A DNA stretch of 23,425 nt from JAWODU01 sp046483125 (GTDB taxonomy: Bacteria; Verrucomicrobiota; Kiritimatiellia; UBA8416; JAWODU01), in contig JAWODU010000088.1 in NCBI GenBank assembly GCA_046483125.1, positions 1 through 23,425 on the forward strand, given 5' to 3'. Under the pieces are notes generated by a model, which saw nothing but the letters and a program-made list of their open reading frames with translations, ran no database searches and was not told the origin of the DNA. Positions 14,492 through 23,227 of this stretch are shown piece after piece. Each line of letters opens with the position of its first letter. Within the stretch, counting starts at the first letter, position 1. A program made the translations under genes and the position numbers.

Positions 14492-16555
14492 ATGAGAGTT
14501 CACGAACTAGCCAGAGAACTTGACGTGCCCAGCAAAGAACTGCTTGGCAAACTCAGGGAACTTGGTGTTTCCGTCAAAAGTCACATGAGTGCGGTTGACG
14601 ACGAAACCGCCGCCCTCATCCGCGAGGAACACGCACGGCCGCCCGCGGACGCGGACACAGGCAGGGAACCCCGAAAAGAAGAGACCCCATCGGCCGTTCC
14701 CGAACCGCCGCCCGCCTTACCCGCGCAGGAAAAGGCCCCGGAGAAAGAAGAACCCTCTTCCATCGAAGCCGGTACCGGCGGAGAACCCGTAATCCGTATC
14801 CGGGGTTCTGTAGTGGTAAAAGAACTGGCGGAGAAACTGGGATTGAGACCCAACCAGGTAATCGCCGAACTCATGAGCCTGAACGTTCTGGCTTCCATTA
14901 ACCAGCGTGTCGATATCAACACGGCCACTGCGATAGCCGAAAAGCACGGGTTCAAACTGGAACATGAAAAGAGGGCCGCCGCTCAGCGGTTCCCGAAAAA
15001 AACCGAAGAACACGAAGAAGATGAAGAGGACCGGCCCGAGTACATCCAGCCGCGCCCGCCCGTGGTAACTCTTCTCGGTCACGTTGATCACGGTAAAACT
15101 TCTCTGCTGGACAGGATAAGGCATACGGCGGTGGTGGACGACGAATTCGGCGGAATAACCCAGCATATCGGGGCTTCAACGGTAAACGCGGGCGGACGCA
15201 GTATCACCTTCCTGGATACGCCCGGCCATGCAGCCTTTACAGCCATGCGCGCGCGAGGCGCTCACCTTACGGATATCGCCGTAATAGTGATAGCGGCGGA
15301 CGACGGAGTAATGCCGCAGACTGAAGAAGCGATCAAACACGCTCAGGCCGCCGGAGTAACCCTTGTGATTGCCGTAAACAAAACCGATCTGCCCGGAGCC
15401 GACGTCGAGAGAGTAAAACAGCAGTTACAGCAGATGGGGCTTACCCCAGAAGACTGGGGAGGCGAAATCATATGCTGTGAGGTCAGCGCCGCCACGGGCA
15501 AGGGCATAGATCACCTTCTGGAAATGATTCTGCTTCAGTCGGAAATGATGGAACTGAAAGCCGATCCCGGCCGGCGGGCAAAAGGTTTTGTTATAGAAGC
15601 AAGGCTCGAGCCCGGCATGGGCCCTACGGCAAATCTGCTTGTCACCAGCGGAACGCTCAAGATCACCGACGCCATCGTGTGCGGGCGTTACTGGGGCAGG
15701 GTCCGCGCCCTGATGAATGATCACGGAACGAAAATAAAAAGCGCGCCGCCGTCCACACCGGTAAAATGCCTGGGGCTTTCGGGCGCTCCCGAAGCCGGAA
15801 CCGCTTTCAGGGTACGCACCGACGAGAAATCCGCCCGTGCCGCCGCGGCAAGAGAAGAAGAAGCCGCCGCAGATACGGAAGCAGTGTCGGAAAAGAAAAC
15901 TTCTCTCGAATCACTCTTCGAACAGCTTGAGGAACAGCAGAAAGCGGAACTCAGGATAATATTGAAGGCGGATACAAGGGGGTCGGCCGAGGCCGTAGGG
16001 CACTCTCTTAACGAAATCAAAAGCTCCAAGGTTTCGCTGAAAATCATGCTCTCGGGCACGGGCAACGTTACCGTTAACGACGTAATGCTCGCCAGCGCTT
16101 CCGATGCCGTCATTCTCGGTTTCCACGTTTCGAATGAACCCGGCGTGGCCTCCAGGGCCAAACACGAGGGCGTGGAAATAAGACTCCACAACGTTATCTA
16201 CGAAATGGTAGACGAAGTACGCGAGGCCATGACGGGACTGCTGGCCCCGAAAACCACCGAGAAAAGCGTCGGCAAAGCCGAAGTAAAACAGGCTTTCGGA
16301 GTGGGTAAAAACAGCAAGGCCGCAGGCTGTCTTGTCGTATCGGGTACCGTTCGTCCGGCCCACAGGGTGCGTGTGAAACGGGGCGAGGAGACACTCGCGG
16401 AGACCTCGATTCAGTCGCTTAAGCGGTTTCAGAACTTCGCCTCGGAAGTCAAAGAAACGCAGGAATGCGGCGTGAGATTAAACAACTTTGATGATTTCAA
16501 GGAAGGTGACGTTCTCGAGTTTTACGAACTCGAGGAGGTCAAGCAGACCCTGTAG
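14492..16555 (+). CDS. infB: Translation initiation factor IF-2
   Basis: This GTPase delivers initiator tRNA to the 30S subunit. With the ATG at 14492 it has 687 residues, a short-form IF-2. Two IF2-N modules are seen (1-50 and about 105-155), separated by a Pro/Glu-rich linker. The G domain carries GHVDHGKT (196-203), GGITQHIGA (220-228), DTPGH (242-246), NKTD (296-299) and SAATGKG. Domains II-IV follow, including the C-terminal fMet-tRNA-binding part near KRGEETLAETSIQSL. A TTG at 14480 overlapping the nusA stop would add four residues, but MRVHELARELDV is the canonical N-terminus. It sits eight bases after nusA. Confidence 0.97.
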   Translation: MRVHELARELDVPSKELLGKLRELGVSVKSHMSAVDDETAALIREEHARPPADADTGREPRKEETPSAVPEPPPALPAQEKAPEKEEPSSIEAGTGGEPVIRIRGSVVVKELAEKLGLRPNQVIAELMSLNVLASINQRVDINTATAIAEKHGFKLEHEKRAAAQRFPKKTEEHEEDEEDRPEYIQPRPPVVTLLGHVDHGKTSLLDRIRHTAVVDDEFGGITQHIGASTVNAGGRSITFLDTPGHAAFTAMRARGAHLTDIAVIVIAADDGVMPQTEEAIKHAQAAGVTLVIAVNKTDLPGADVERVKQQLQQMGLTPEDWGGEIICCEVSAATGKGIDHLLEMILLQSEMMELKADPGRRAKGFVIEARLEPGMGPTANLLVTSGTLKITDAIVCGRYWGRVRALMNDHGTKIKSAPPSTPVKCLGLSGAPEAGTAFRVRTDEKSARAAAAREEEAAADTEAVSEKKTSLESLFEQLEEQQKAELRIILKADTRGSAEAVGHSLNEIKSSKVSLKIMLSGTGNVTVNDVMLASASDAVILGFHVSNEPGVASRAKHEGVEIRLHNVIYEMVDEVREAMTGLLAPKTTEKSVGKAEVKQAFGVGKNSKAAGCLVVSGTVRPAHRVRVKRGEETLAETSIQSLKRFQNFASEVKETQECGVRLNNFDDFKEGDVLEFYELEEVKQTL

Positions 16556-16615
16556 CGTTCTGCGCCGGCTCACGTCACCTCCCCTTTCCATACCTTTACG
16601 CATAAGGATTCCGCC

Positions 16616-16984
16616 ATGGGCACAAAACGAATGACCCGTGTGAACGAATTGCTTCGCCGGGAAATAGCCTGTTCTCTCTATCATGTCATGACGGGACACA
16701 GCGTTGACTTGTCCGCTGTCACCGTCACCAGGACGGAAACCGCCAGCGACCTGCGGAACGCGCGTGTTTTCGTGTCTGTAACGGGTAATGAAGAAGCACG
16801 AAAAAACATAATTTCAGAACTGCAGAAGGTCCGCCCCGAAATCCAGAGCTGGATAAATTCCAAATTACGGCTGAAGTACACTCCCCGCCTTACCTTCAAA
16901 CTCGATGCCTCCATACGCAAGGGCGACGCTATACTGGAGCTTCTCAGGAATATTGACCTTGAAGAAGACAAAGACGATGAATGA
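16616..16984 (+). CDS. rbfA: Ribosome-binding factor A
   Basis: This 122-residue protein is RbfA, a 30S maturation factor needed for processing of the 16S rRNA 5' end and for growth in the cold. It has the KH-like fold pattern: RVNELLRREIACSLYHV at the N-terminus, a central VTVTRTETASDLRNARVFVSV (DLxxAxV-type motif) and LRLKYTPRLTFKLDASI near the C-terminus. Length is typical. AAGGA lies before the ATG at 16616. It follows infB after 60 nt that show no clear terminator, and its end overlaps truB by eight bases. Confidence 0.93.
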   Translation: MGTKRMTRVNELLRREIACSLYHVMTGHSVDLSAVTVTRTETASDLRNARVFVSVTGNEEARKNIISELQKVRPEIQSWINSKLRLKYTPRLTFKLDASIRKGDAILELLRNIDLEEDKDDE

Positions 16985-17711
16985 TAAAAAACCGGCTCCT
17001 CCCCGCCCGACCGATCCGTGGGACGGTATACTCCCTGTGGATAAACCCGCCGGGCTGACCTCTCATGACGTAGTCCACCGCATACGCAGGAAGTTCGGAT
17101 TCCGCAAGGTGGGACACGGCGGGACACTGGATCCCTCCGCCACCGGACTGCTCGTAATTCTCGTGGGAAGAGGCACGAAACTCTCCTCAAGGTTTCTCTC
17201 ATCGGACAAAGCTTACCGGGGCACAATGAAACTCGGCGTTTCCACCGCCACACATGACGCCGAAGGAGAAATAGTCGGCGAAAAGGACTGTTCCCGCGTG
17301 ACATCCGCTCTCATGACGAAGGCTATGGAGGAATTCCAGGGCGACGTTTTCCAGACACCTCCAATGATTTCAGCTATAAAAGTTGACGGCGTGCCTTTGT
17401 ACAAACGCGCCCGGCGGGGCGAAACTGTTGAACGCCGTCCCAGGCTCATTCACGTATACGAGTTCACCCTTACTGATTTTCACCTGCCGCGGGCCGGGTT
17501 TTTTCTTAGATGCACGAAAGGGACTTATGTCAGGACCCTGTGCGCAGACGTGGGCGAGCGACTGGGATGCGGGGCCTTCCTGGAGCGCCTCGAGAGGACG
17601 GCCTGCGGTGACCTGAAACTCGACGATGCCATTGGACTGGATCAAATCCTCGCCATGCCTCTGGACGAGGTAATCGCCAATATTACCCCGGCGGCATTTT
17701 TTAACCCATGA
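16977..17711 (+). CDS. truB: tRNA pseudouridine-55 synthase TruB
   Basis: This 244-residue enzyme makes pseudouridine 55 in the T-loop of tRNAs. The catalytic motif is GHGGTLDPSATGLL with Asp52. DKPAGLTSHDVV (22-33), YKRARRGE and GTYVRTLCAD also match the family. The start at 16977 overlaps rbfA by eight bases and gives the expected N-terminus; the frame is open upstream, but an earlier start would bury most of the C-terminal third of rbfA. It is shorter than E. coli TruB (314) and lacks an obvious C-terminal PUA domain. Its stop overlaps ribF by four bases (ATGA). Confidence 0.95.
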   Translation: MNDKKPAPPRPTDPWDGILPVDKPAGLTSHDVVHRIRRKFGFRKVGHGGTLDPSATGLLVILVGRGTKLSSRFLSSDKAYRGTMKLGVSTATHDAEGEIVGEKDCSRVTSALMTKAMEEFQGDVFQTPPMISAIKVDGVPLYKRARRGETVERRPRLIHVYEFTLTDFHLPRAGFFLRCTKGTYVRTLCADVGERLGCGAFLERLERTACGDLKLDDAIGLDQILAMPLDEVIANITPAAFFNP

Positions 17712-18691
17712 AAACGGTAAAAGACATTTCTTCCGTCGCAGGACGGCGGCCGATTATGCTGGCCGTGGGGTTTTTCGACGGAATTCACAGAGGGCATAAG
17801 AAAGTAATCGGGCAGGCGATACAATCGGCGCGCCAGGCCGGCGGAGAAGCATGGGTTTTTACTTTTGACAGGCACCCTCTGTCGATTCTGGCCCCGGACT
17901 CCGCCCCGGTCCTTCTCACCTCCGGAGAACACAAACTGTCACTGCTGGAGCGTATGGGAGTGGACGGATGCGTGGTACTGCCTTTTACAACGGAAGCAGC
18001 CTCGCTCAGCCCCGCGGCTTTTGCCGCGCGTCTTCTTGACTGCGCTCCGCCGCTGAAAAGAATATTTGCGGGGCGGAACTGGAAATTCGGCAGAAACTCA
18101 GCCGGCACTGTATACCTTCTCAAACGGGCCGCGGAAAAGGTTGACGTGCAGGTTACAGCCGTCGTTCCCGTCCGCAGAAGAAAAAAATTCATTTCCAGCA
18201 GTCGAATACGCTGTCACGTCGGAGGAGGGAACCTGAAGGAAGCGGAAATAATGCTGGGACGGCCGTACGGGCTGATGGGTAAAGTCGTGCGCGGCGACTC
18301 CAGGGGCTTTGACCTCGGCTTCCCAACAGCGAATCTTGACACAAAAGGGGAGCTTCTGCCGCCCGACGGGGTCTACGCGGTAAGCGCTTTAGCGGGCAGA
18401 AGGGCTGCCCACGGCGTACTGAACGTCGGCGTCCGGCCCACTTTCGGGGACGAAGGGCGCGGGCGGACCGTTGAAGTCCACTTGATCAATCACGGAAAAA
18501 ACCTTTACGGGAAAACAATTGAAATCCTGTTCGCCGCAAGAATACGCAACGAACGGGCTTTCTCTTCAAAAAACCTTCTTAAATCTCAAATATCCCGGGA
18601 CATCGGTAAAGCAGCCGGTATTCTTCGCCGGAAAAAACCTCACGAAAAGTTCCAAGAATGGCTTTACACGAACATCCCGCGTCTAATATAG
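17708..18691 (+). CDS. ribF: Bifunctional riboflavin kinase/FAD synthetase
   Basis: This 327-residue enzyme phosphorylates riboflavin to FMN and adenylates FMN to FAD. The N-terminal FAD synthetase half has VGFFDGIHRGH (20-30), HPLSILAP (56-63) and FISSSRIR (161-168). The C-terminal kinase half has GDSRGFDLGFPTANLD (196-211) and PDGVYAV (219-225). Length is normal. It starts inside the truB stop (ATGA), so translation is probably coupled. truB-ribF-rpsO-pnp is a common bacterial order. No FMN riboswitch was seen nearby. Confidence 0.96.
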   Translation: MKTVKDISSVAGRRPIMLAVGFFDGIHRGHKKVIGQAIQSARQAGGEAWVFTFDRHPLSILAPDSAPVLLTSGEHKLSLLERMGVDGCVVLPFTTEAASLSPAAFAARLLDCAPPLKRIFAGRNWKFGRNSAGTVYLLKRAAEKVDVQVTAVVPVRRRKKFISSSRIRCHVGGGNLKEAEIMLGRPYGLMGKVVRGDSRGFDLGFPTANLDTKGELLPPDGVYAVSALAGRRAAHGVLNVGVRPTFGDEGRGRTVEVHLINHGKNLYGKTIEILFAARIRNERAFSSKNLLKSQISRDIGKAAGILRRKKPHEKFQEWLYTNIPRLI

Positions 18692-18759
18692 TCCCACGTG
18701 AAAAGAGAAAGAAACAGAAACAAGAAAGGAAAAGCTTCCCGCAAGCGGACAGGGAAACG

Positions 18760-19023
18760 ATGAGCCAGATAGACAAATCAGCTCTGACGAAGGAATTCAG
18801 GCTTCACGAGAACGACACGGGGTCCTCCGATGTTCAGATAGCTCTGTTGACGGAAAAAATCGATAAACTGACCGGGCATCTGAAATCACATAAGAAGGAT
18901 CACAGTTCCCGCTACGGCCTCATCAAAATGGTCAGTGCGCGGCGGCATTTGCTGGATTATCTGAAGCGGCGTGACGGAGACCGTTACCGGAAACTGATCA
19001 CGAAGCTGAAAATCCGCCACTGA
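18760..19023 (+). CDS. rpsO: 30S ribosomal protein S15
   Basis: This 87-residue protein binds the central domain of 16S rRNA and is a primary assembly protein. Conserved features are GSSDVQIALLTEKI, HLKSHKKDHSSRYGL and SARRHLLDYLKRRD. The same frame is open upstream to 18658, but that would overlap ribF and give a non-conserved basic N-terminus. The ATG at 18760 with AGGGA before it gives the canonical 87-89 residue protein. It precedes pnp by 79 nt, as in many bacteria. Confidence 0.96.
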   Translation: MSQIDKSALTKEFRLHENDTGSSDVQIALLTEKIDKLTGHLKSHKKDHSSRYGLIKMVSARRHLLDYLKRRDGDRYRKLITKLKIRH

Positions 19024-19102
19024 ATACCTCCGGTTTGTTCACACCAGATTAATCCGCGCCCCTTATTGGCCTGTCCGGCCTGCGGTCCGGAAGCGAAGAA
19101 AA

Positions 19103-21196
19103 ATGAAAAATGCTAAATCAGCTATCGCCCATCTTGACGGCAAGGATATCGTAATCGAAACCGGCGTTCTGGGTCCCCAGGCCGCCGGCGCATGTACTGT
19201 TCGCATAGGCGACACCATATTGTTTTCAGCGGTCACCGGTACCGATAAACCCAGGGAGGGCATAGACTTTTTCCCTCTTCAAGTTGAATACAGGGAAAAA
19301 TTCTACGCCGCCGGAAGATTCCCGGGCGGATTTTTCAAACGCGAGGCCCGGCCCGCTGAAAAGGAAGTTCTTACGGCAAGAGTTACGGACCGCCCCATAC
19401 GCCCCCTTTTCCCGGACGGCTACAGAAACGAAGTGCAGATCAACAATATGCTGCTTTCGGCCGACCGCGAAAATGATTCGGACGTATTGAGCGTGGTGGC
19501 TTCAAGTTGTTCACTGACCCTTTCGGAAATACCTTTTATGGGGCCTATAGCGGGGGTGCGGGTCGGCAGGATCAAGGGAAACTTTGTAATCAATCCCACG
19601 CACAGTGAATTGGAGGAAAGCGATCTGGATCTGATATACTGCTCTACCAGAGACCTCCCCTTAATGATAGAGGGCAGTGCGAAGGAGATCAGCGAAAAGG
19701 ACCTGGTCGCCGCCATGAAGTTCGCTCACCCCAACTGCGTGGCCTTGATCGACGCCCAGCTTGAACTGCGGCGTATGATGTCCCTTCCGGACAAGACGGT
19801 CGAACCCTCCGTTACCGAAGACCCCTATCTCACCGAGGCGCGTGAAATTGCCGGAGAGGACCTGAGGAACGCCCTGCTGGTTAAAAACAACAAAGAGCGC
19901 AAAACAAGGACCGACGGGATAATGGCTTCGATCGAGGAGAAACTGCTGGAAAAACATCCTGATTTCTCTTCCGATAACATGCGGCCGATTTTTGAGAAAC
20001 TGGAGACCGAAATCGTCAGGAAGTACGCTCTTGAAGAAGGCAAACGGATCGACGGAAGAACTTTCGACGAAATACGCCCGCTGGATGCGGAAGTGGGAAT
20101 CATGCCCAGAACACACGGTTCAGCCGTGTTCAGCAGGGGCGATACGCAGGCCTGCGGCACAGTCACTCTCGGAACCAAGTCAGACAGCCAGTCCATAGAC
20201 GCGGTCACCGGCGGAGTCGGAGAAAAACGGTTCATGCTTCACTACAATTTCCCTCCCTACAGCGTCGGCGAAGTCGGCCGCCTCGGGTCCACCGGACGGC
20301 GCGAAATCGGGCACGGCGCCCTCGCCGAAAGGTGCCTTGCTCAGGTTCTGCCGGAGGATTATCCATACACCCTCAGGCTCGTATCGGACATAATGAGTTC
20401 CAACGGATCATCCTCCATGGCCAGCGTGTGCGTCGGCAGTCTCGCGCTTATGGACGCAGGCGTGCCCATTACCAAGCCTGTGGCGGGTGTTTCAATCGGG
20501 TTGTTTTCCAACGCTGAAAAATCCCTGCTCGCCGTCGATATTCTCGGACAAGAGGACCACTGCGGCGACATGGATTTCAAGGCGGCCGGAACCGTCGACG
20601 GTATAACGGGTTTCCAGGTGGATCTCAAAATCCACGGCCTGAAATGGGATCTGGTCGAAGGAGCGTTTGAAAAGGCCCGCGAGGCGCGGCTTAAAATTCT
20701 CGATTTCATGGGTGAAGTAATAAAAGCGCCCCGGTCGGAACTGTCGGAATACGCCCCGAGGATCCACGAAATCGTTATACCGCACGATAAGATAGGCGAA
20801 CTCATAGGCCCGGGCGGTAAAAACATTCGCAGGATAACCGAACTTTCCGGCGCGCAGATAGACATAAGCGACGACGGAACGGTTTCAATATTCGCCGAGG
20901 ATAAGGAATCCATGGATATGGCGGCCCGCGAGGTCAACATGATCACCGCAGAGCCGGAAGTGGGCATGCTCTACGACGGCAAGGTCGCGGGCATCAAGGA
21001 ATTCGGCGCGTTTGTGGAAATTCTTCCCGGGAAAGACGGTCTGGTTCATATAAGCGAACTGGCGGATTTCCGCGTTAAGAACGTGGAAGACGTATGCAGT
21101 ATCGGAGACCAGATGTGGGTTAAATGTATCGGAATTGACGAACGCGGGAGAGTCAGGCTCAGCCGGAAACAGGCCATGAAGGAAAAAGACGCCTGA
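19103..21196 (+). CDS. pnp: Polyribonucleotide nucleotidyltransferase (PNPase)
   Basis: This 697-residue enzyme degrades RNA 3' to 5' by phosphorolysis and is a degradosome core member. Two RNase PH-like domains are seen: the first has FKREARPAEKEVLTARVTDRPIRPLFP. The second has GDTQACGTVTLG and the catalytic EDHCGDMDFKAAGT (about 484-497). A KH domain follows with IGELIGPGGKNIRRI (around 563-577), then an S1 domain (about 619-690, DGKVAGIKEFGAFVEI). Length is typical. GGAAG lies upstream of the ATG. It follows rpsO and is followed after 35 nt by an ABC transporter pair, with no clear terminator between. Confidence 0.97.
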   Translation: MKNAKSAIAHLDGKDIVIETGVLGPQAAGACTVRIGDTILFSAVTGTDKPREGIDFFPLQVEYREKFYAAGRFPGGFFKREARPAEKEVLTARVTDRPIRPLFPDGYRNEVQINNMLLSADRENDSDVLSVVASSCSLTLSEIPFMGPIAGVRVGRIKGNFVINPTHSELEESDLDLIYCSTRDLPLMIEGSAKEISEKDLVAAMKFAHPNCVALIDAQLELRRMMSLPDKTVEPSVTEDPYLTEAREIAGEDLRNALLVKNNKERKTRTDGIMASIEEKLLEKHPDFSSDNMRPIFEKLETEIVRKYALEEGKRIDGRTFDEIRPLDAEVGIMPRTHGSAVFSRGDTQACGTVTLGTKSDSQSIDAVTGGVGEKRFMLHYNFPPYSVGEVGRLGSTGRREIGHGALAERCLAQVLPEDYPYTLRLVSDIMSSNGSSSMASVCVGSLALMDAGVPITKPVAGVSIGLFSNAEKSLLAVDILGQEDHCGDMDFKAAGTVDGITGFQVDLKIHGLKWDLVEGAFEKAREARLKILDFMGEVIKAPRSELSEYAPRIHEIVIPHDKIGELIGPGGKNIRRITELSGAQIDISDDGTVSIFAEDKESMDMAAREVNMITAEPEVGMLYDGKVAGIKEFGAFVEILPGKDGLVHISELADFRVKNVEDVCSIGDQMWVKCIGIDERGRVRLSRKQAMKEKDA

Positions 21197-21231
21197 GACT
21201 GCGTTGTTTCCCGCGTTTTTCCGCGTTCGAA

Positions 21232-22218
21232 ATGTTGCGGATAAAGCAGTTTTTTACACTCGCGCTTCTTACGGCTCTTGAAGTCATACGACGGCCGATC
21301 TGCCTGTTGCTGACGACCGCGTGCGTTGTGCTGAGCGTGCTGACGCCTCTCCTGCTTATGCACCAGTTCGGTGAAGAAGGCAAACTGGCGCGCGACAGCG
21401 CTCTCGCTTTTCATTTTGTGATCGGCCTGTTCGTGGCCGGTCACGCCGCTTCCTCAGTTCTCAGCCGGGAAGTCAACTCCGGGACTGCTTCCGCCGTGCT
21501 GAGTAAACCCGTCAGACGTGAATTGTTCTTTCTGGCCAAGTTTGCCGGCATTACGCTCGTTGTGATCGCTTTTTCTTTCTGCGCAACGCTTACAACACTG
21601 ATGAGCGAACGGATTGCCCGGAAATTCTATTTTACCGACCGCTTTGCCGGATACGTGACCGACTGGAAGACGGCGATTTTCGCGCTCTCGGCTCCCGTTC
21701 TGGCTTACGCCGTCGCGGCTGTCGTCAACTACAGAAAAAAGCGTCCTTTTCAATCAAACGCGTTCTGGATGGCGGCGGCTTTCCTGGGGGCGGCTTTCAT
21801 CGCCTGCGGATTCTTTAACCGAATGGGCAGTTTCGACCCTTTTGATTTCCGTATGAACTGGCAACTGATTCCGGCCAGCGCTCTTATTACCATGGCGCTG
21901 GTCGTCCTCAGCGCGATAGCATTAACCCTGTCCATCAGGTTCAACGCCGTGCCCGCCCTTACCCTTACCCTGTGTGTCCTCGCGGCCGGACTAGTATCCG
22001 ATTTCCTGCTTGGCCGGAAAGCCGCCGACTCCGCGGTAATAGCCCTTATATACGGCGTCATCCCCGACTGGCAGCACTTCTGGGTTCCTGATACTCTCAG
22101 TCGCGGCGGCGCGGTGCCTCTTTCATATCTGGTTACGGCCGGTACTTACGCCCTTGCCTGTTCCGCCGCAGTACTGTGCCTGGGCACGGCTCTGTTCCGG
22201 CACAGGGAAACAAACTGA
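21232..22218 (+). CDS. ABC-2-type transporter permease
   Basis: This 328-residue protein has about eight hydrophobic segments (near 23-43, 57-77, 101-124, 146-167, 177-195, 211-234, 238-258 and 296-322). The stretch SREVNSGTASAVLSKPVRRELFFLAKF is divided by the typical ABC-2 pattern (roughly E-x-x-x-G-T-x-x-x-x-L-x-x-P) at 80-93. It is the membrane partner of the ATPase that follows 18 nt later. The substrate cannot be told from sequence; relatives include NatB-like and CcmB-like exporters. It starts 35 nt after pnp and may be cotranscribed. Confidence 0.85.
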   Translation: MLRIKQFFTLALLTALEVIRRPICLLLTTACVVLSVLTPLLLMHQFGEEGKLARDSALAFHFVIGLFVAGHAASSVLSREVNSGTASAVLSKPVRRELFFLAKFAGITLVVIAFSFCATLTTLMSERIARKFYFTDRFAGYVTDWKTAIFALSAPVLAYAVAAVVNYRKKRPFQSNAFWMAAAFLGAAFIACGFFNRMGSFDPFDFRMNWQLIPASALITMALVVLSAIALTLSIRFNAVPALTLTLCVLAAGLVSDFLLGRKAADSAVIALIYGVIPDWQHFWVPDTLSRGGAVPLSYLVTAGTYALACSAAVLCLGTALFRHRETN

Positions 22219-22236
22219 ATCGGAGAAACGCTTTTT

Positions 22237-23217
22237 ATGACAGAACCGCAAGACATAAACACGGCGCCGCAAGCCGGAGCTGACGGCAGGGTTCCGGGAG
22301 AGCCGGGCTCCCCGGCGATCCGGACTGAATCGTTGAAAAAGGTTTTCAGGGACTTCTGGCGCCGGCCGAAGGTACGCGCAGTTGACGGCATCGACATGGA
22401 GGTGCGCTCCGGCGAAATCTTCGGCCTTCTCGGGCCCAACGGTTCAGGCAAAAGCACCTTTATAAAACTCCTGCTGGGGCTTCTTTTCCCCACCGCGGGA
22501 ACGATAAGGGTCCTGGGCCGGCCGCCTCGCTCCGTGGCCGTCAAAAGCCGCATCGGCTACCTTCCGGAGGAGTCGCACCTTTACGGATACCTTAACGCCG
22601 GGGAAACGCTGGATTTTTACGGACGCCTGTTCGGTCTGGAAAAACGGAAACGGCATGAACGCGTGGAGGAACTCCTGGATATGGCCGGCCTGCGCCATGC
22701 CGCAGCCAGGCCGGTGGGAGAATATTCAAAAGGAATGGCCAGGAGAATCGGATTCGCGCAGGCCCTTATCAACAATCCGGACCTGGTTATTCTGGATGAG
22801 CCGACTTCCGGCCTGGACCCCATCGGATGCAGGCAGGTCAAGGACCTGATGCTGACTCTCGCCCGGAGAGGCAAGACCATTCTCATGTGTTCTCATCTTC
22901 TCGCCGACGTCGAAGACGTGTGCGATCGTATAGCCATACTTTACAACGGGAGGATACTCGCCCAGGGCCCCGTCAATGAATTACTCCGCAAAGAAGAAAA
23001 GCTTACCCTTACTACCGGAACCCTCCCGCCCGAAATAATGAAAAAGGTTGTGGCGCTCATCAGGGAAAAGACCGGACAGGAAGCTTCCGTGGAACATCCG
23101 AAAATGAATCTTGAACAGTTCTTCCTCCAAGTGGTTGAAGAAGCCCGCAAACTCGCGTCCGCTCCCTCGGGCGCTTCACGGTCCACCGGAATACCCGGGT
23201 TTCTGGCAAATGACTAA
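22237..23217 (+). CDS. ABC transporter ATP-binding protein
   Basis: This 326-residue cytoplasmic ATPase powers the permease encoded just upstream. Walker A is GPNGSGKS (66-73), Walker B is LVILDEPTSGLDP (about 186-198), and the H-loop lies in CSHLL. The signature motif is YSKGM rather than LSGGQ, as in many ABC-2 export ATPases of the CcmA/NatA group. The first 30 residues are Gly/Pro-rich and variable. The C-terminal tail after about 240 is not typical of import ATPases. A GGAG site precedes the ATG at 22237. The stop codon lies inside a hairpin, and a group II intron begins about ten bases later. Confidence 0.93.
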   Translation: MTEPQDINTAPQAGADGRVPGEPGSPAIRTESLKKVFRDFWRRPKVRAVDGIDMEVRSGEIFGLLGPNGSGKSTFIKLLLGLLFPTAGTIRVLGRPPRSVAVKSRIGYLPEESHLYGYLNAGETLDFYGRLFGLEKRKRHERVEELLDMAGLRHAAARPVGEYSKGMARRIGFAQALINNPDLVILDEPTSGLDPIGCRQVKDLMLTLARRGKTILMCSHLLADVEDVCDRIAILYNGRILAQGPVNELLRKEEKLTLTTGTLPPEIMKKVVALIREKTGQEASVEHPKMNLEQFFLQVVEEARKLASAPSGASRSTGIPGFLAND

Positions 23218-23224
23218 ACCCGGG
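23194..23224 (+). terminator. Hairpin spanning the ABC ATPase stop codon
   Basis: CCCGGGTTT (23194-23202) and AAACCCGGG (23216-23224) form a perfect 9-bp stem with a 13-nt loop containing the end of the gene. No U-tract follows; instead the intron starts within a few bases. It may be a former terminator split from its U-tract by intron insertion, or the hairpin target used by group IIC introns. Confidence 0.5.
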
Positions 23225-23227
23225 GTA

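Noticed and set aside
16905..16976. Longer N-terminus for TruB
   Set aside because: It lies inside rbfA and has no TruB similarity.
18658..18759. Longer N-terminus for S15
   Set aside because: It would overlap ribF and add 34 basic residues not found in S15; length and motif fit the 18760 start.
21197..21231. Terminator after pnp
   Set aside because: Only short CGCG pairings are possible, with no U-tract in the right place.
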